A stretch of DNA of 64,000 nucleotides from Haliclystus octoradiatus (GCA_916610825.1 OU744448.1:19075032-19139031); one strand, 5' to 3'; shown: positions 48,780 through 60,858, numbered from the stretch's first letter. The notes: generated by a model not told the origin, from the sequence alone. A program made the numbers and translations.

Positions 48780-49188
48780 ATGGGTGGCCCCTCGATGCAC
48801 ATATCCCTCATCGATGATGCATTACCTAGTCGTAGGTACAAGGCATACTCAATCCCCTATCAATGGCAAGAAAAAGTGGAAAATCAACTTCAATCCATGA
48901 TTGACAAAGACGTCATCGAGAAGGTGCCAATTAGAGAATCTCCGGAATTGATACACCCAATGGCGGTGGTACCAAAGAAGAACAGCAGTGAGCCCCGTAT
49001 TACTGTCGATTTAACATCATTGAACAAATTTGTTAAACGACCAGGATACCCTGCACGTGTACCAAGAGAAGTTGTTGCTAAAATACCTAAGGGTACGACG
49101 TTTTTACCACATTAGACGCTCGGCATGGGTACTGGCAAGTTGAGCTAGCTGAAGAGTCACGCCCACTTACGACATTCATCACTACATG
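48780..49188 (+). pseudogene. Reverse transcriptase, N-terminal part, outer element
   Basis: It contains PMAVVPKKNSSEPRITVDLT and, after a stop near 49113, DARHGYWQVELA in the continuing frame. It ends at the LINE insertion. It is closely similar to the RT at 4720-5528. Confidence 0.82.
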
Positions 49189-49528
49189 CTTTCATAAAAC
49201 ATGTAAATTCCCTCACATGCAGGAGACCAAATGGGCTCAGTGCAAGAGGCTAAGTACTGAAATCGACTCTCCGTCGGTTAACAATGCCTACCGAGCCCCC
49301 TAGCACCACAACCAATACATCCTTTGTTATGCAACCCAAGGACCCCTATACACACTACAAATTTGATGACATCTCAAAGTAGAGCTCCACATTTTGAAAA
49401 CAATGATCAAATGTTGCAACCGTCTTTTTTTTACCCGGTGATGCCACCTGCTCTTCCTCCGGACTTTCGTAGGACCGGATGGAAGCGCAGATCAATCAAC
49501 TGATCCATCTTTTAATCAGCCTTCAACA

Positions 49529-50197
49529 ATGACAACATCCGCAAATTCCACGTTGTTGAAATGTTACTATTCCAACTCCAGATCAATCACAAACATATTA
49601 GACAGTCTGTTGGCGATGCTTGATTCTCATTTGTACGATGGTATTGTTATTAAGGAAACATGGTTATCGACAAATATTCCAGATTCTATGTTGACCTCTT
49701 CGACTGGATACACCATAATCAGAAAAGACAGGGAGTTGGGTACCATAGGTTGTGGTGTAGCTATGCTGGTCAAAAATTCAATCAAATTTACCCTTGTGGA
49801 CATTCCTTCCAATTTTATTTACTTCGAGTGTTTAGTCATTGACTTACACTTGTCTGGCCAAAACTTTTATAGAATGGCATGTGTTTATCAACCACCTTCT
49901 AAATCAAATTGTATTATTTCAACTGGTGAACAATGTTCTTTTATTGATTTGTATACCAGTTGTACCTTTCAATGTTTTTTAATTGGTGATTTTAATTACC
50001 CGTCTATTGATTGGGATATTCCTCTGAGCTTTGGTGAGGCTTGTTATTATTTATTTCTTGACGCGATTACGAGAAACAATTTACACCAAGTAGTTACTAA
50101 GCCAACGCGTTTGGATAACTGCTTGGACTTATTATTCGCATCTGAACCATTATTTGTGAATGAAATTGAGGTAATTCAACCATTTACTGACATCTGA
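49529..50197 (+). pseudogene. Endonuclease domain of the nested LINE
   Basis: An open frame of 222 codons with the catalytic Glu in GIVIKETWLS, then GGVAMLV-like GCGVAMLVKN, CVYQPPS and FLIGDFNYPSIDW. It ends just before the final S-D-H motif, which is read one frame away as TDHNAID-like sequence. It is a CR1/L2-like apurinic endonuclease. Confidence 0.8.
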
Positions 50198-50929
50198 TCA
50201 CAATGCCATTGATTACTCACTCGGCATCCCGTCTCATTGTACATCAAACTCTCCCTGCACTCAATTTAATTTTAGAAAAGCTGATTATTCCAAGATTTCA
50301 GACTACATACAGAACATTGATTGGTTTTCAGTTCTGAAAAGTTGTAATGGTGACGTTGAACGTTTTTGGAAGAGTTTGACTTCTATTTTCGATCGTTGTA
50401 TAGAAAAATTTGTACCGAAATATAAAAATCGGCGGCATAAGTCAAAATATCCCAAAACATACGATGTCTAGCCTTAAAAAGCGTTGTGCCTATAGACACC
50501 ATAAACCAACCCCAAATAGTGAAACAAATGCAAAATTTATTAAACTTTTTAAGTATTACAATGCTGCGGTAAAAGGCTTCAATACTCAGCGTGAACAATC
50601 TCTTCTTGATGAGCCTTCTTTTTGCAAAATTTTATTCATTCATAAATTCTAAGTTACAAAGTCATGCTACTACGCTGTCTATGAAATATCATAATGATAA
50701 CATCATTACATCAGCGGAAGAGAAGGCGAAAACGTTTTCAATCATTATTTTTTTACAGTTTTTACAAAAGATGATGATCTTACTCCTGATATATCATAGC
50801 AAGCTGATGACAATTCATTTTATCGCATATTAATTGTTCTTATGCTAATGTTTTACATCCATTATTGGATTTACCCAATAAAACATCTGTTTCATTCGAA
50901 CTTTCATTAATGCAAGGTTACATTCCTGA

Positions 50930-52010
50930 AGTCTGGAAACAGCTTTTGTTCTACCTATATTCCAGAAGGGAAAATCATCTGTATGTCAAAATTATCGTCC
51001 AATTTCTCTAACATGCATATCATGTAAAGTCATGGAAGCCGTGATTGTCCGTCAAATGCTATACTATCTTCGTAAGAATAATTTATTGACAAAAGAACAG
51101 TATGGTTTTTTATCTCGCCGCTCAACTACAACTCAGCTACTAGATACTTTGCAAACATGGAGCGATGCTCTTAATAAAGTACTTGGAGTTGACACAATCT
51201 ATGTCGATGTTAGCAAGGCCTTCGACACTGTGTCTCACAGAAAACTATTAATAAAGCTGAAAGCATATGGTATAGATTACGAGCTCTTGAACTGGATCTC
51301 TACATTCTTGCATGGACGCACCCAAGTTGTATGTATTGATGATGAAATTTCAATTCCATTAGATGTCGTAAGCGGTCTACTGCAAGGCTCAGTTATAGGA
51401 CCGTTACTCTTCATTATTTTCATAAATGACATTATTACTTGCCTAGAGAATGAATGCCAAATCCAACTATTCGCTGATGACGCAAAAAATATTGTTGTGG
51501 CCGCAAAGATTCCGACAATGATGATTTATCCCGTACCTTGGACAATCTCTGTTTATGGGCAGATAAATGGCAATTACGCATAGCCTTTGAAAAATGTTCC
51601 ACAATTACAGTTGGTAACATGAAAGTGCCTTCGTGTCAATATTTTTTTATCTGGGCATCAACTCCAATCTGTTGACCTAGTAAAGGACCTTGGGGTGATC
51701 CTAACATCAGACTTGAAACCCTTGGCACATTGTTCTATGATATCTGCCAAAGCTTTTAGTAGGTCCTATTTAATTTTTAAAGGTTTCTCTTCTCGCGATC
51801 CTCAGTTACTGATCAAGGCATTCAAAGTTTATGTGAGACCAATTCTTGAAAATGTTTCACCAGCCTGGAATCCACGTTTACAGAAAAACATTAATATTTT
51901 AGAAAAAGTTCAAAGATATTTCACCAGAAGGTTGTCCTCTCCAAAATCGTACTACTGCGAGGATGCGAGGAGACGTATCCATAACGCCTTCAAACTTTCA
52001 ATTTAGAATC
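50930..52010 (+). pseudogene. Reverse transcriptase of the nested LINE
   Basis: Pieces at 51032-51583 and 51695-52006 carry EQYGFLSRRSTTTQLL, VDVSKAFDTVSHRKLL, the GSVIGPLLFIIFINDI strand and the active site LFADDAKN. The C-terminal piece has the connection YVRPILENVSPAWNP. The frame is lost near 51590 and the fingers before 51032 are broken. It is a CR1/L2/Rex-like type. Confidence 0.82.
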
Positions 52011-52475
52011 ATTAGAAACACGTAGGATAAAAAATTACGTAATAATTATGTTCAAAATAACTCACAATATGCTAGATATTGACATGAATATATTTGGGAA
52101 TTTTGATAGCAGTAAATACAATATGCGTGGTAGCTCTTTAAAGTTGGACCAATTAACAATTCAAAACTAGAAGTAGTAAAAAATCAGTTTTCTCACCGTA
52201 GTATACCCTGGTGGAACACTCTACCTGATGCATGTTAACTGCAAAAAGTGTGTATTCTTTCAAACAGCACCTTAATAATATTGATTTAAAACCTTATTGT
52301 ATCCTAAATAGATAATTATTATTGAATATTGGTTGTATATAAAAATAAATATTATTACTGTATTGTAAACGGCTGTACGTAAGTGGGAGGTTTGAAACTT
52401 CCCTGTATTTGCAATCCAATTGTTTTTAATGGACAAAAATACACATATATATATATATACATACATACATACATG

Positions 52476-53491
52476 GGGATGTTATCGATTCAAAAGAATT
52501 GTCATGGTATTAATAAGCGCAGGAGATGAGCATAACAGGAGAGGAGATGATGCACTTGTTAACCTTCAAAACGTACAAAAAATTGTGGAAGACATAATCA
52601 TCTACGACAATAGCCTTGTGGACTACATTCAACGAGTCAAAGAAGTCATCAATCGCTGTAGCAAATTTGCCATCACTCTCAACGAAAAGAAGTTTATTTT
52701 TGCACAGCCATCAGCCAATCATCACCATATTTTTACACCATCACCAAAACAGGCTATACAGTAAACATTAGTTTTGTCGACGCCCTGTTGAGGTTCCCTG
52801 TGCCAAAAACTAGATCTGATGTGAGATCAGTCTGGGGACTTGTCCAACGATTTGAGTCATTTTCAGCGGATAATGCCCCTCTTTCTTTTCCATTGAGAGC
52901 CCTCTTATTCCCATCATTTGCCTTCATTTAGGAAACATGTCACCGAGAAGCATTCGATCATCTTCTTCTTGCCTTCACCAGTCCTTGAGTTCTCACCCTA
53001 TTTGATCCTAACGCCCGCTTCACGTGGAAGCTGACGCTGCCCAGTCTAAAGGTCTTGGTTACACTCTCTGGAGTAAACAAGAAGACCACACGTGGAAAAT
53101 ACTTCAATGCAGATCCAGATGAATGTAACTGATGCTGAGTCCCGCTACTCAGCGACAAAGATAGAATTCGCTGCTGTCATCTGGGCTGTTTGAAAATGCA
53201 AATTATTTTTACAAGGATCAAAATTTGATTTGATAGTGGACCACAATCCCTTTGTCTCCATTATCGATCACAAGATGCTGAATGACATCGAATCATCTCA
53301 CTTAATTCGTTTGAAGGCAAAGCTATCTAACTAACCTCTAAACGCTGTTTTGGGGCAAGGCACGTTACACACCGTTTTCGACTGCTTTTCAAGATATCCT
53401 GTCAACAAGCCTTGCATTGAAGCCTATCAGCAGATGAAGACATATAGCACTTTTTCCAAATTCACCACATCAATGGCATTCACAATCAATG
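52476..53491 (+). pseudogene. Rest of RT and RNase H, outer element
   Basis: It resumes directly after the LINE with GDEHNRRGDDAL, the string shared with the minus-strand copy. The active-site region reads VEDIIIYD in place of YXDD-type sequence. RNase H follows in changing frames, with VEADAAQSKGLG and an LIVDHNPF-like aspartate strand. It ends at the second insertion. Confidence 0.78.
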
Positions 53492-53657
53492 TGTCGTATG
53501 ACAATGATTAAAGATATTCATGAGTCAATGAGTACAACGCGAGATCCAACATAATCTAATCTTATTAATAAAGAACATCTACTTTTATAGTCTACATCAA
53601 AACGAGGTTAATATAAAGAGGTTATATATACAGGAATAACAATTACGTAATACGACA
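53492..53657 (-). repeat. 3' LTR of the young gypsy element
   Basis: 166 bp, identical to 57549-57714. An AATAAAG-type signal is present on the plus strand only, so the poly(A) signal on the element's own strand is not clear. Confidence 0.95.
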
Positions 53658-53668
53658 ACTTCCCTTTA
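53658..53668 (-). other. Polypurine tract of the young gypsy element
   Basis: On the minus strand AAAGGGAAGT directly precedes the 3' LTR at 53657, as expected for the primer of plus-strand DNA synthesis. Confidence 0.65.
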
Positions 53669-53746
53669 TCTAAATTAAAGCAAATATTGTTATTACTGAT
53701 GTTGTCTTTTTACCAAATTAATTAATTAATTAATCTATTTTATTTA

Positions 53747-56700
53747 TTAACTATAACCAAAACGATTTGGTTGACGAACAATTCTTGATGAACGTCGTAT
53801 TGACATATGTGGTGAAGATATGTTTGAATCAGCTGGTTGAACTGCTGATGATGATGTTGTATCGGGTGTGGGGCTAGTCCTACTTGTTTGTTCTAAATTG
53901 CAGTCTACAGGGGCATTGCCAATTTGATTGTTCGAAGCTAATACTGTTCTCTCCCCCAATTTTAACCACGCTGTGTTTGATCCTTTTGCAACAACAAATG
54001 CAGCTTTCCGAGAGGGTGTGGAATTTGTTGGCTTATACATTACAATGTCTCCGGGTACATGATCGGAAACAAAAGGGACTCTGAGATTTCTCCCCATTAA
54101 AATTTGTGCAGGTGATTCTCCGCGAGCATTCGAAGTAGTTCTGTGTACCAGCAAAATCTTGTTTAGAAACATATCGAAAGAAACGCGCATATTGCGATGC
54201 CAAGCTTTCATAGCACGCTTCACTGTTTGGACCGACCGCTCTGCAAGGCCGTTAGCGCGAGGGAAATAGGCGGGTGATTCAGATTTGTAGCAACCAGATT
54301 TGGCTAGCCATGAAAAAATAGCGTCATTGACGAATTCTTGCGCATTATCGGAAACTAAGTGTTTTGCGACACCGAAACGGGCAAAAAGTGATGAAAATAT
54401 TCGAATAATATTTGGAGTGGATCGGTCTGGACATCGGAAAGCTTCAATCCAGCCGCTACCAGCATCAACAATCATTAAAACATTTCCGATATCTGGAACA
54501 TGGCCGAAATCCATATGTAATCTTTCCCAAGGGTCAGCTTTTGGCCATTCATGTACTGATTTAGCAGTCTTAGGGCGCAAAGTACGGCACTGTTCACAAG
54601 AAGATACATAGCGGTCTATGTCACGAGCCATGCCTGGCCACCAAGCACTCTTTGAGAGAAAGCGCTGGGTTGCATTTATACCTTGGTGGGTAGAATGTGC
54701 TTTTTCGAGAATTGAATGGCGGAGCGATGCAGGAATAAAAGCAATAGAACCGAAATAGATAACGTCGTTATGTATAGTTAAATTTTGGTTCAAACGCGCA
54801 AACGGACGCTCAGCTTCACTGGGATTGGCCCAATTGCCCGAAATAATACGCCCTTTTAGAGATTGTGCGATGACATCAAGATGAGTAGCATTTTTTAAAT
54901 CGGAAAAAGCAATAACTGGCTGAAGAAAAGCCTCGTCACAGCTACGTGTGACTTCGACAGCAGCAACAATGTCTTCGCGGGAAAGGGTGGAAGACACTGA
55001 AAGGCGAGATAATGCATCAGCATGACAGATTTCAGTTCCGAGCATGTGTTGAATATTAAAATCAAACGCCATTAATTTTATGGCCCACCGACTGATTCGT
55101 GCCGAAGCAGTTTTTGGAATTGGTTGATCAGCACCAAATAATTGGATCAAAGCCTTATGATCCGTGATAAGTGTGAAATGACGACCTAAGAGCAGTTGAC
55201 GCAGCCTTTCTACGCACCAAACAATACCGAGACCTTCCCTTTCAGTTGCAGAGTATTTTTTTTCAGCTGGAGTAAGGGATTTTGAAATAAAAATAACAGG
55301 TTGGCCATCCTGTGTGAGGACACCAGCAATACAATGGTCTGATGCGTCAGTGGTCAATGTCGCTTCTTTTAGCAACGAATATGGTTGAACAATTGGTTTA
55401 CTTGAAAGTTCAGATTTGAGATTTTCAAACGAACGAGCACAATCATTATTCCATTCAAAAGCGGTTTCTTTTTTGCGTAATAAATTTAGCGGTTTTATTT
55501 TGTCTGCAAAGTTTGGTATGAAACGCCCAAAAAAATTCACCAAACCAACAAATGACTCAATTTCTTTTTTATTTTGAGGAGGACGCATGCTGTTAATTTT
55601 ATTGACAAGGCGATCATCTGGTTGAATACCAGAAGCTGATATGCGATAGCCCAAAAACTAAACTTCAGAAACACGCTGCGTGGATTTTTCCATATTAATA
55701 GAAAGCCGCCGTGATTTAAACCGTTCCATTACAGCGTTCAAACGTTTGTTTAAAGATTCTTCAGTAGAGGCATAAATAAGGACATCATCCTGATAAGCAA
55801 TTGTGCCCTTTAAACCTTGCAGGACATCTTCAATTACATGTTGAAAAATAGCCGAACTGTTGCGCATGCCCATTTGTAAGCGGGTTACGCTATAAAGGCC
55901 TTTACTAGTGTTGATAATAGATAATTTTCGCGCGTTATCGTCGAGTTTTACTTGCCAATAGGCGGATTGCAAATCAATTTTCGCGAAGAAACGTGCACCA
56001 TCCATTTTTGCAAAAATTGTTTCAGAATTCGGTAGAGGGTAATCATCGAACAAGATTTTGCTGTTTACATGGACACTAAAGTCTGCGCACATTCGTAATC
56101 CACCCGATTTTTTTTTTATCCAAACAACAGGAGATGCATTTTCTGCTCCGCCCGATTCAATCGGCTCAATAACCCCCATCCTCTCTAGCCGAGTTAGCTC
56201 TAGGTCTACAGCGGTTTGGAGTGGGAGTGGAACAGGTCTAGCACGGCAAAACATTGGCTCAGCACCCTGCTTTAGTTTCATAGAAGCTAAAACACCAGTT
56301 ATATAAGGGAGTGGCTTCACATCATCATCATCATCTGCGGAATTAACCATCTGGTCACTAACATGATCACGACCCAACAGGCCATAATTTCTATTAGACT
56401 CTACTACATAAAATATGATAGAAGTATTTACGCTATGTTGAACTACATTTAATTTACAGCTACCGATTACTGATAACTCGTGGTCATCATAACATTTGAG
56501 CTTACGATTGCTTGGAGTGAGCGGAGGACAATCCAACTGTTCCCAAACTTTACGTGACAGAACAGAACATGAGGCGCCAGTGTCTTTTAACATTCTCACT
56601 TTCACGTTGTTAATACTAATATCTTCAGTAGATAGACTTGTATTATTGACATCATCACAGCATAAAATAATGGCTACATCGTTGACATCGTCATTGGCGT

Positions 56701-57499
56701 CACTGTCATGGTCCACTGCTACATGATTTACCTTCGCGGTGTCTTTCTTCTTTTTATAACAGCACTGTTCAAGGTGCATACGTTTGTTGCAATAACCACA
56801 TCTTTTGTTGAAAGCCGGACAAGCACGCGGAGGGTGTGTCCCATCACAGAATTTGCATTTATGACTGTTTGAAGCTTTGTTGGTTGAGCTTTTAACATAA
56901 TTAACGACCACTTTTCCTTCATTAGGTAATGTCGTTCGTTGTAGAAATGTCTGCGTCATATCGTAGAGGCGGACACGTTCTCTTAAATCCTCAAAAGTAG
57001 CTGTTGGCATTAGTCGTATATAATCCAGCAACTCTCTGGTGATTTTGACATCGTTGAAGCAGTTTATAAAAAACAATTTCTTTAACTCTTCTGATGGGTC
57101 CAATGTTTCTTTGAACCGTGAAAAGTCGCATCTTTCACTTTGATAATTGATTCTAGTGTAGACATCTTCTACTGACTCATCTGGCAATTGTCGTATTGCT
57201 AAAAATGTAGTGCGTTCAGCAATCAAAAAACGCTCTTTTGGCTCTATGTATTTACAAGCGATAGCATAAATGTCAGCAAATGGCATTTGTTCAAGCTTCT
57301 TTGGTGTAACCAATCTTGACAATGTGATATATGATGTCTCTCCGCACATTTCTATGAACATATCAGTTTGCTCTAAATACCCTTCTTTGGAAAGATCACC
57401 ATCTTCAAGATGATCGCGACGGCATTTAGCATTAAACGAAGCAAACCAAGCGTTTGCTTTCTCGACATCATCTAAGACTAAAATTCTTTTTCGGTCCAT
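53747..57499 (-). CDS. Gag-pol polyprotein of the young gypsy element, one in-frame stop
   Basis: Starts MDRKRILVLDDVEKANAWF at 57499. Order and approximate residues: gag capsid 1-200; cysteine knuckles 205-245 (CKFCDGTHPPRAC, CGYCNKRMHLEQC); aspartic protease with DTGAS near 306; RT about 410-640 with AKIDLQSAYWQ and YQDDVLIYA; RNase H with LTTDASDH; integrase HHCC finger near 935-965; and core with HMDFG, VSDNAQEF and NGLAERSVQ supplying Asp, Asp, Glu. Gag and pol share one frame. A TAG at 55660-55658 interrupts the RT, after the active site and before the thumb strand; the frame then continues unbroken to the stop at 53747. All other catalytic motifs are intact, so the element is nearly complete. 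Confidence 0.92.
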
Positions 57500-57529
57500 C
57501 GCAATGTCAGCGAAGATTCTTTGTACTTT

Positions 57530-57545
57530 ATAACTCGCAGTGCCA
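57530..57545 (-). other. Primer-binding site of the young gypsy element
   Basis: On the minus strand TGGCACTGCGAGTTAT begins three bases inside the LTR. The TGG start fits pairing with a tRNA CCA end. The tRNA identity is not determined. Confidence 0.6.
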
Positions 57546-57548
57546 ATT

Positions 57549-57714
57549 TGTCGTATGACAATGATTAAAGATATTCATGAGTCAATGAGTACAACGCGAG
57601 ATCCAACATAATCTAATCTTATTAATAAAGAACATCTACTTTTATAGTCTACATCAAAACGAGGTTAATATAAAGAGGTTATATATACAGGAATAACAAT
57701 TACGTAATACGACA
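57549..57714 (-). repeat. 5' LTR of the young gypsy element
   Basis: 166 bp, TG...CA ends with short terminal inverted repeats (TGTCGTA/TACGACA). It is the upstream LTR because gag starts at 57499 on the minus strand. Confidence 0.95.
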
Positions 57715-57875
57715 CAATGTTAACTCATCAACTTTGGAATACCCCCTGCTACAACGAATCCACAAAGCAAATGAAAAGGATGTGATACAAAGCAAGCTAC
57801 TACTGTTAGTGAAAATTGGCTTCCCACCTTTCAAAAGCCAACTAGATATTGACCTTCATCCTTATTGCACGCTTT

Positions 57876-57955
57876 GATCTGATCTGTCCTTGCTCAACTG
57901 ATCTGATTTGATCTGTCCTTGATCTGATCTGTCCTTGCTGTCCTTGCTTGATTCT
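57876..57955. repeat. Short tandem repeat of TGATCTGATCTGTCCTTG
   Basis: Three to four imperfect copies of an 18-bp step lie within the outer gypsy element between RNase H and integrase. They replace part of the expected coding region, so slippage has expanded a piece of decayed sequence. Confidence 0.75.
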
Positions 57956-57989
57956 ATATAAAGATTGAATTATCATCCCAACCTCATTA

Positions 57990-59000
57990 CGTCACACACT
58001 TTCTCGCACCAGACAGTGCATCTACTGGCCCAACATCACAAAAGAAATTACCAACATGCTCAAAACCAGCGAAGCCTGTGCTGAACGTCTTCCTAGCCTT
58101 CAGCCAGAGCCCCTCTAAGCAGATATTCCACCAACAACACCTAGAGAGGCCATTGCAGCTGATCTATTTTCTGAATATGGTAGCGAATATCTAGTCATAA
58201 CTGGAAAATTTACTGGCTAGCCAATGATGATAAACTGCGGCAAAGGTGTTGACACTGATGCTGTAATCAATGTATTTCTGGGATGGCTATCATCAATGGG
58301 AGCTCCTGTCAGCCTTACAACCGACGGTGGACCTCAATTCGGTAGCCTCAAGTTTTCAAAATTCTGTACAGATTGGGCTATCCACCACGATCCGTCACCT
58401 CCATGCCATCATGTTGCAAAAGGATATACCGAGGCCGCTGGCAAGGCCATGAAGGGAATTGTTGCCAATGTCACCTCAAATGGAAATATCCACAATTCCA
58501 GTTTCCATAAAGCAATCCTTGAGTATCGAACCACTCCAAGGAATGATGGACTAAGCCCTACACAATGTCTGCTTGGAAAACCTTTGCGATCCAGAATTCC
58601 AATAAAGCCGTCCATGTTTTCAAAAGACATCAAAGACTTGCTGATTGCTGTTGACAAAAAAACAGTCACGCTACCGGCAAAGGACAAAAAACACTACTAC
58701 CAACACACCAAGCCATTAGACATTCTTACAGCTATATATTTTGTTTGGATTCAGAATCCAAAAATACGAAGATGGGACAGAGTTGCTGAAATCATGTCTC
58801 AAGATCCCAGAGAAAGAAGCTATCTGGTAAGGTCAGAAACAGGAAGGCTCTATTGGCGCAACCGTCGATATCTTCGCCGTTACTATGATCCACAGCATCC
58901 CTTCACTCAAGATCCAACTCCAGATGTCAATCCTGTTGATCCGAACCTCCATCGCAGTGGTCGTATAAGTAAACCACCAACAAGACTAATCAATCTATGA
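57990..59000 (+). pseudogene. Integrase of the outer gypsy element
   Basis: The stretch from 57990 gives the C-side of the zinc finger (YWPNITKEI) with the frame broken by stops near 58120 and 58210. The core then has AADLFS (Asp), LTTDGGPQFG (Asp) and GYTEAAGKAMK (Glu), all in 58140-58450. The C-terminal part continues to 59000, with a YYDPQHPF tail and SGRISKPP. The last 258 codons (58224-59000) are open. This copy retains the catalytic Glu that the minus-strand copy lacks. Confidence 0.85.
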
Positions 59001-59043
59001 TTTCATTTTTTTAAGATAAATTTAGCTTGATAGTCATCAAGCT

Positions 59044-59056
59044 CCAAAAAGGGGCA
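59044..59056 (+). other. Polypurine tract of the outer gypsy element
   Basis: CCAAAAAGGGGCA directly precedes the TG of the 3' LTR. Confidence 0.6.
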
Positions 59057-59193
59057 TGTAGTACATCTAATAATAGCTCATGTCTAGTCAAGCCAGCTAT
59101 GTCTAGCTTATACATTCAATGTTAACTGACTGTATACCAATATACATCTTACTGTTCAGCTCTGACTCGTTTCTCTCGTCTCACTATATTACG
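59057..59193 (+). repeat. 3' LTR of the outer gypsy element
   Basis: About 137 bp sharing a core with 47979-48120 but with a different first 25 bp and several substitutions. The right end is read as TATTAC next to the flank, one base short of the CA end of the 5' copy. Confidence 0.78.
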
Positions 59194-59264
59194 CTATGTT
59201 AACTCTATTATGCATATTTGTTAATTTATTTATTTATTAGATACATTCTTAAGTTGAATTTGTA

Positions 59265-59440
59265 AATGAAGCTAAATATGTCTGGCCCCGGGGAAGGGGG
59301 AATTGCGAAATCAATGTTGCTCCTTGCCCAAGGGGATTTAATTGGTTTGGTGAGACCGATTTGGCAAATCCCCGGAGGTTTCCAGGTGTCATCCCCCGGG
59401 AAAGCTGCTGATACACGCATAAACAAAGCAGACTGCTGCT
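59265..59440. repeat. G/C-rich palindromic dispersed repeat, copy 2
   Basis: On the minus strand it matches the start of the repeat at 47622-47830 (TGCGTGTATCAGCAGCTTTC then CCCGGG blocks). It contains CCCCGGGG-type self-complementary blocks at both ends. The open frames here arise from the high GC content. Confidence 0.65.
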
Positions 59441-59922
59441 TCAAATTTCGCGCCTTTGGAACACTGGGTTGCGCTATCCACTTATTATATAGATCAGTGG
59501 CTTAAACGCATACATAGCGAAAACAACCAAAGCAAGAAAAGTCATGTTGTGATCTATTGATGTACTTCTAGTACTTATTTAAACCATACCTTGGAATTAT
59601 TTGATGCTAAATAAGCTATTTCAGAGCTTGATTATAATATTTGCGATTTCAACAATTCTTGATATGAGAGTTGACATCGATTATACGAGAAATATTTTTG
59701 TCATTAAATTTATCATTGATGTTGATATACTACAGGAGTTGTGATACTGTTTTTGCGAGAATCATGGACAGCATTTCCATGAAACTATCATATAGTAAGT
59801 TAACTATTTACTCTTGACTCAAAGATGTGTAAATATCCCCACCAAATTTAAAAACATAAGTTTATAACGGAGAAGAAGTATTGTCAGTTTTCACCCAGCG
59901 TGCAAACTGCACATGTTCATCT
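59441..59922. other. AT-rich spacer, nothing recognised
   Basis: No coding, RNA or repeat signal is seen between the G-rich repeat and the inverted-repeat element. Confidence 0.4.
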
Positions 59923-60858
59923 GCACAGATTATAACGACCAGATGCGGCACTGGAAGTTGAATTCATTGTATATTCGAATTCAATTGTTCTCGGACGCCA
60001 TTATTTATGTTGCCCCTCGATGACCTGACTGCAGTTACGCGCTAAAATCGCAATGGAAAAGCACGATAAATTTGCACTTATTTTATAGGAAAATAACAGT
60101 TTCTTTTGCGCCCAATTTTCATGCTATAGGAGAATAACAGGAAAGTATATCTTCTATTTTGAGATGATCGTTTGATAATGGTATATTGTGTACTGGAAGA
60201 CAATATTTTATCAATATTAACGACCTTTCGGTGAAACGACCATTCGGCGCAACGTTCATCAAAAGATCCCGACATTCAGCATCTTCTACAAAGTGAGACG
60301 TGAATTAATCAGCCATTGAATTGATTCGATAAAAATTGAATATAGTATGTGGCTCTTTACACGAAATTTCCGAGTTTGAAATGCCGTGGTTTTGGAGTGC
60401 GTGTGATCGTATTCGATCGAAAATATTGGCAAAAACGTAAGCAGTAATTTCTATAAAAATCCACTCCAAATAGCCTATTCTTTGACTGTGATTGCGTTAT
60501 TTCATATCACCAAGCATCAGTGCATCTTATTTTACAGTTTGCAATGACATTTATGTAATAAACTATAAATATTGTCCTCCTTTCTTCATTTCAACCGTAG
60601 ACTTTTTAGGTTTTTGAATTTATGGCATTTAAAATAAATTTGCTAATATCAAACTTATGATTTTGAATTTTACTTTAAGGCTGAATTCAGCTTCAGAAGT
60701 GAATTATTTCAAGTATCATTTTGTCGATAATTCCCTAAAATCGTAATGGACAACGATGAAATGCGTCAAAAAATGGGCAACAAACATAATGGCCGTTATT
60801 TGACCAATCACAACTTTCGAACGTTCAGCGCCGTATCTGGTCGTTATAATCTGTGTTC
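59923..60858. mobile_element. Element with short terminal inverted repeats, about 0.94 kb
   Basis: GCACAGATTATAACGACCAG near 59923 has its reverse complement near 60830-60858, and the match continues for about 30 bp with two changes. Weaker similarity continues inwards. The interior contains a 110-bp block shared with 63013-63121 and no open frame. It resembles a MITE. Target duplications are not clear. Confidence 0.45.
60222..60330. repeat. 110-bp block shared with 63013-63121
   Basis: Both copies run from ACGACCTTTCGGTG through GACATTCAGCATCTTCTACA to CAGCCATTGAATTGATTC with few differences. The start consists of the 16-nt minisatellite step, so the block joins that minisatellite to a unique tail. 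Confidence 0.85.

Larger units (their letters stand above)
49189..52469 (+). mobile_element. LINE inserted into the outer gypsy RT
   Basis: ACATG occurs at 49184-49188 and again at 52471-52475, and the host RT sequence resumes in register after the second copy. The insert therefore has exact boundaries. It contains a decayed ORF1-like start (about 49270-49500), an endonuclease (49529-50197) and an RT (about 50930-52010). It ends with a (CATA)n tail. Several stops and frameshifts make it inactive. Confidence 0.85.
53492..57714 (-). mobile_element. Young Ty3/gypsy element nested in the outer element
   Basis: The 166-bp LTRs at 53492-53657 and 57549-57714 are identical base for base by eye. They begin TGTCGTA and end TACGACA. 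A 5-bp target duplication CAATG flanks it at 53487-53491 and 57715-57719. One long gag-pol frame with a single stop lies between. Identical LTRs mean that insertion was recent on the scale of the neutral substitution rate. Confidence 0.95.
47979..59193 (+). mobile_element. Outer Ty3/gypsy retrotransposon carrying two nested insertions
   Basis: LTRs at 47979-48120 and 59057-59193 bracket gag, RT, RNase H and integrase segments on the plus strand, of the same family as the remnant at 3433-6660. A LINE (49189-52469) and a second gypsy element (53492-57714) interrupt it. Leaving out both insertions with one copy of each target duplication leaves an element of about 3.7 kb. Many stops and deletions show that it is old. 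The two LTRs differ in their first 25 bp and at several internal sites. Confidence 0.88.
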
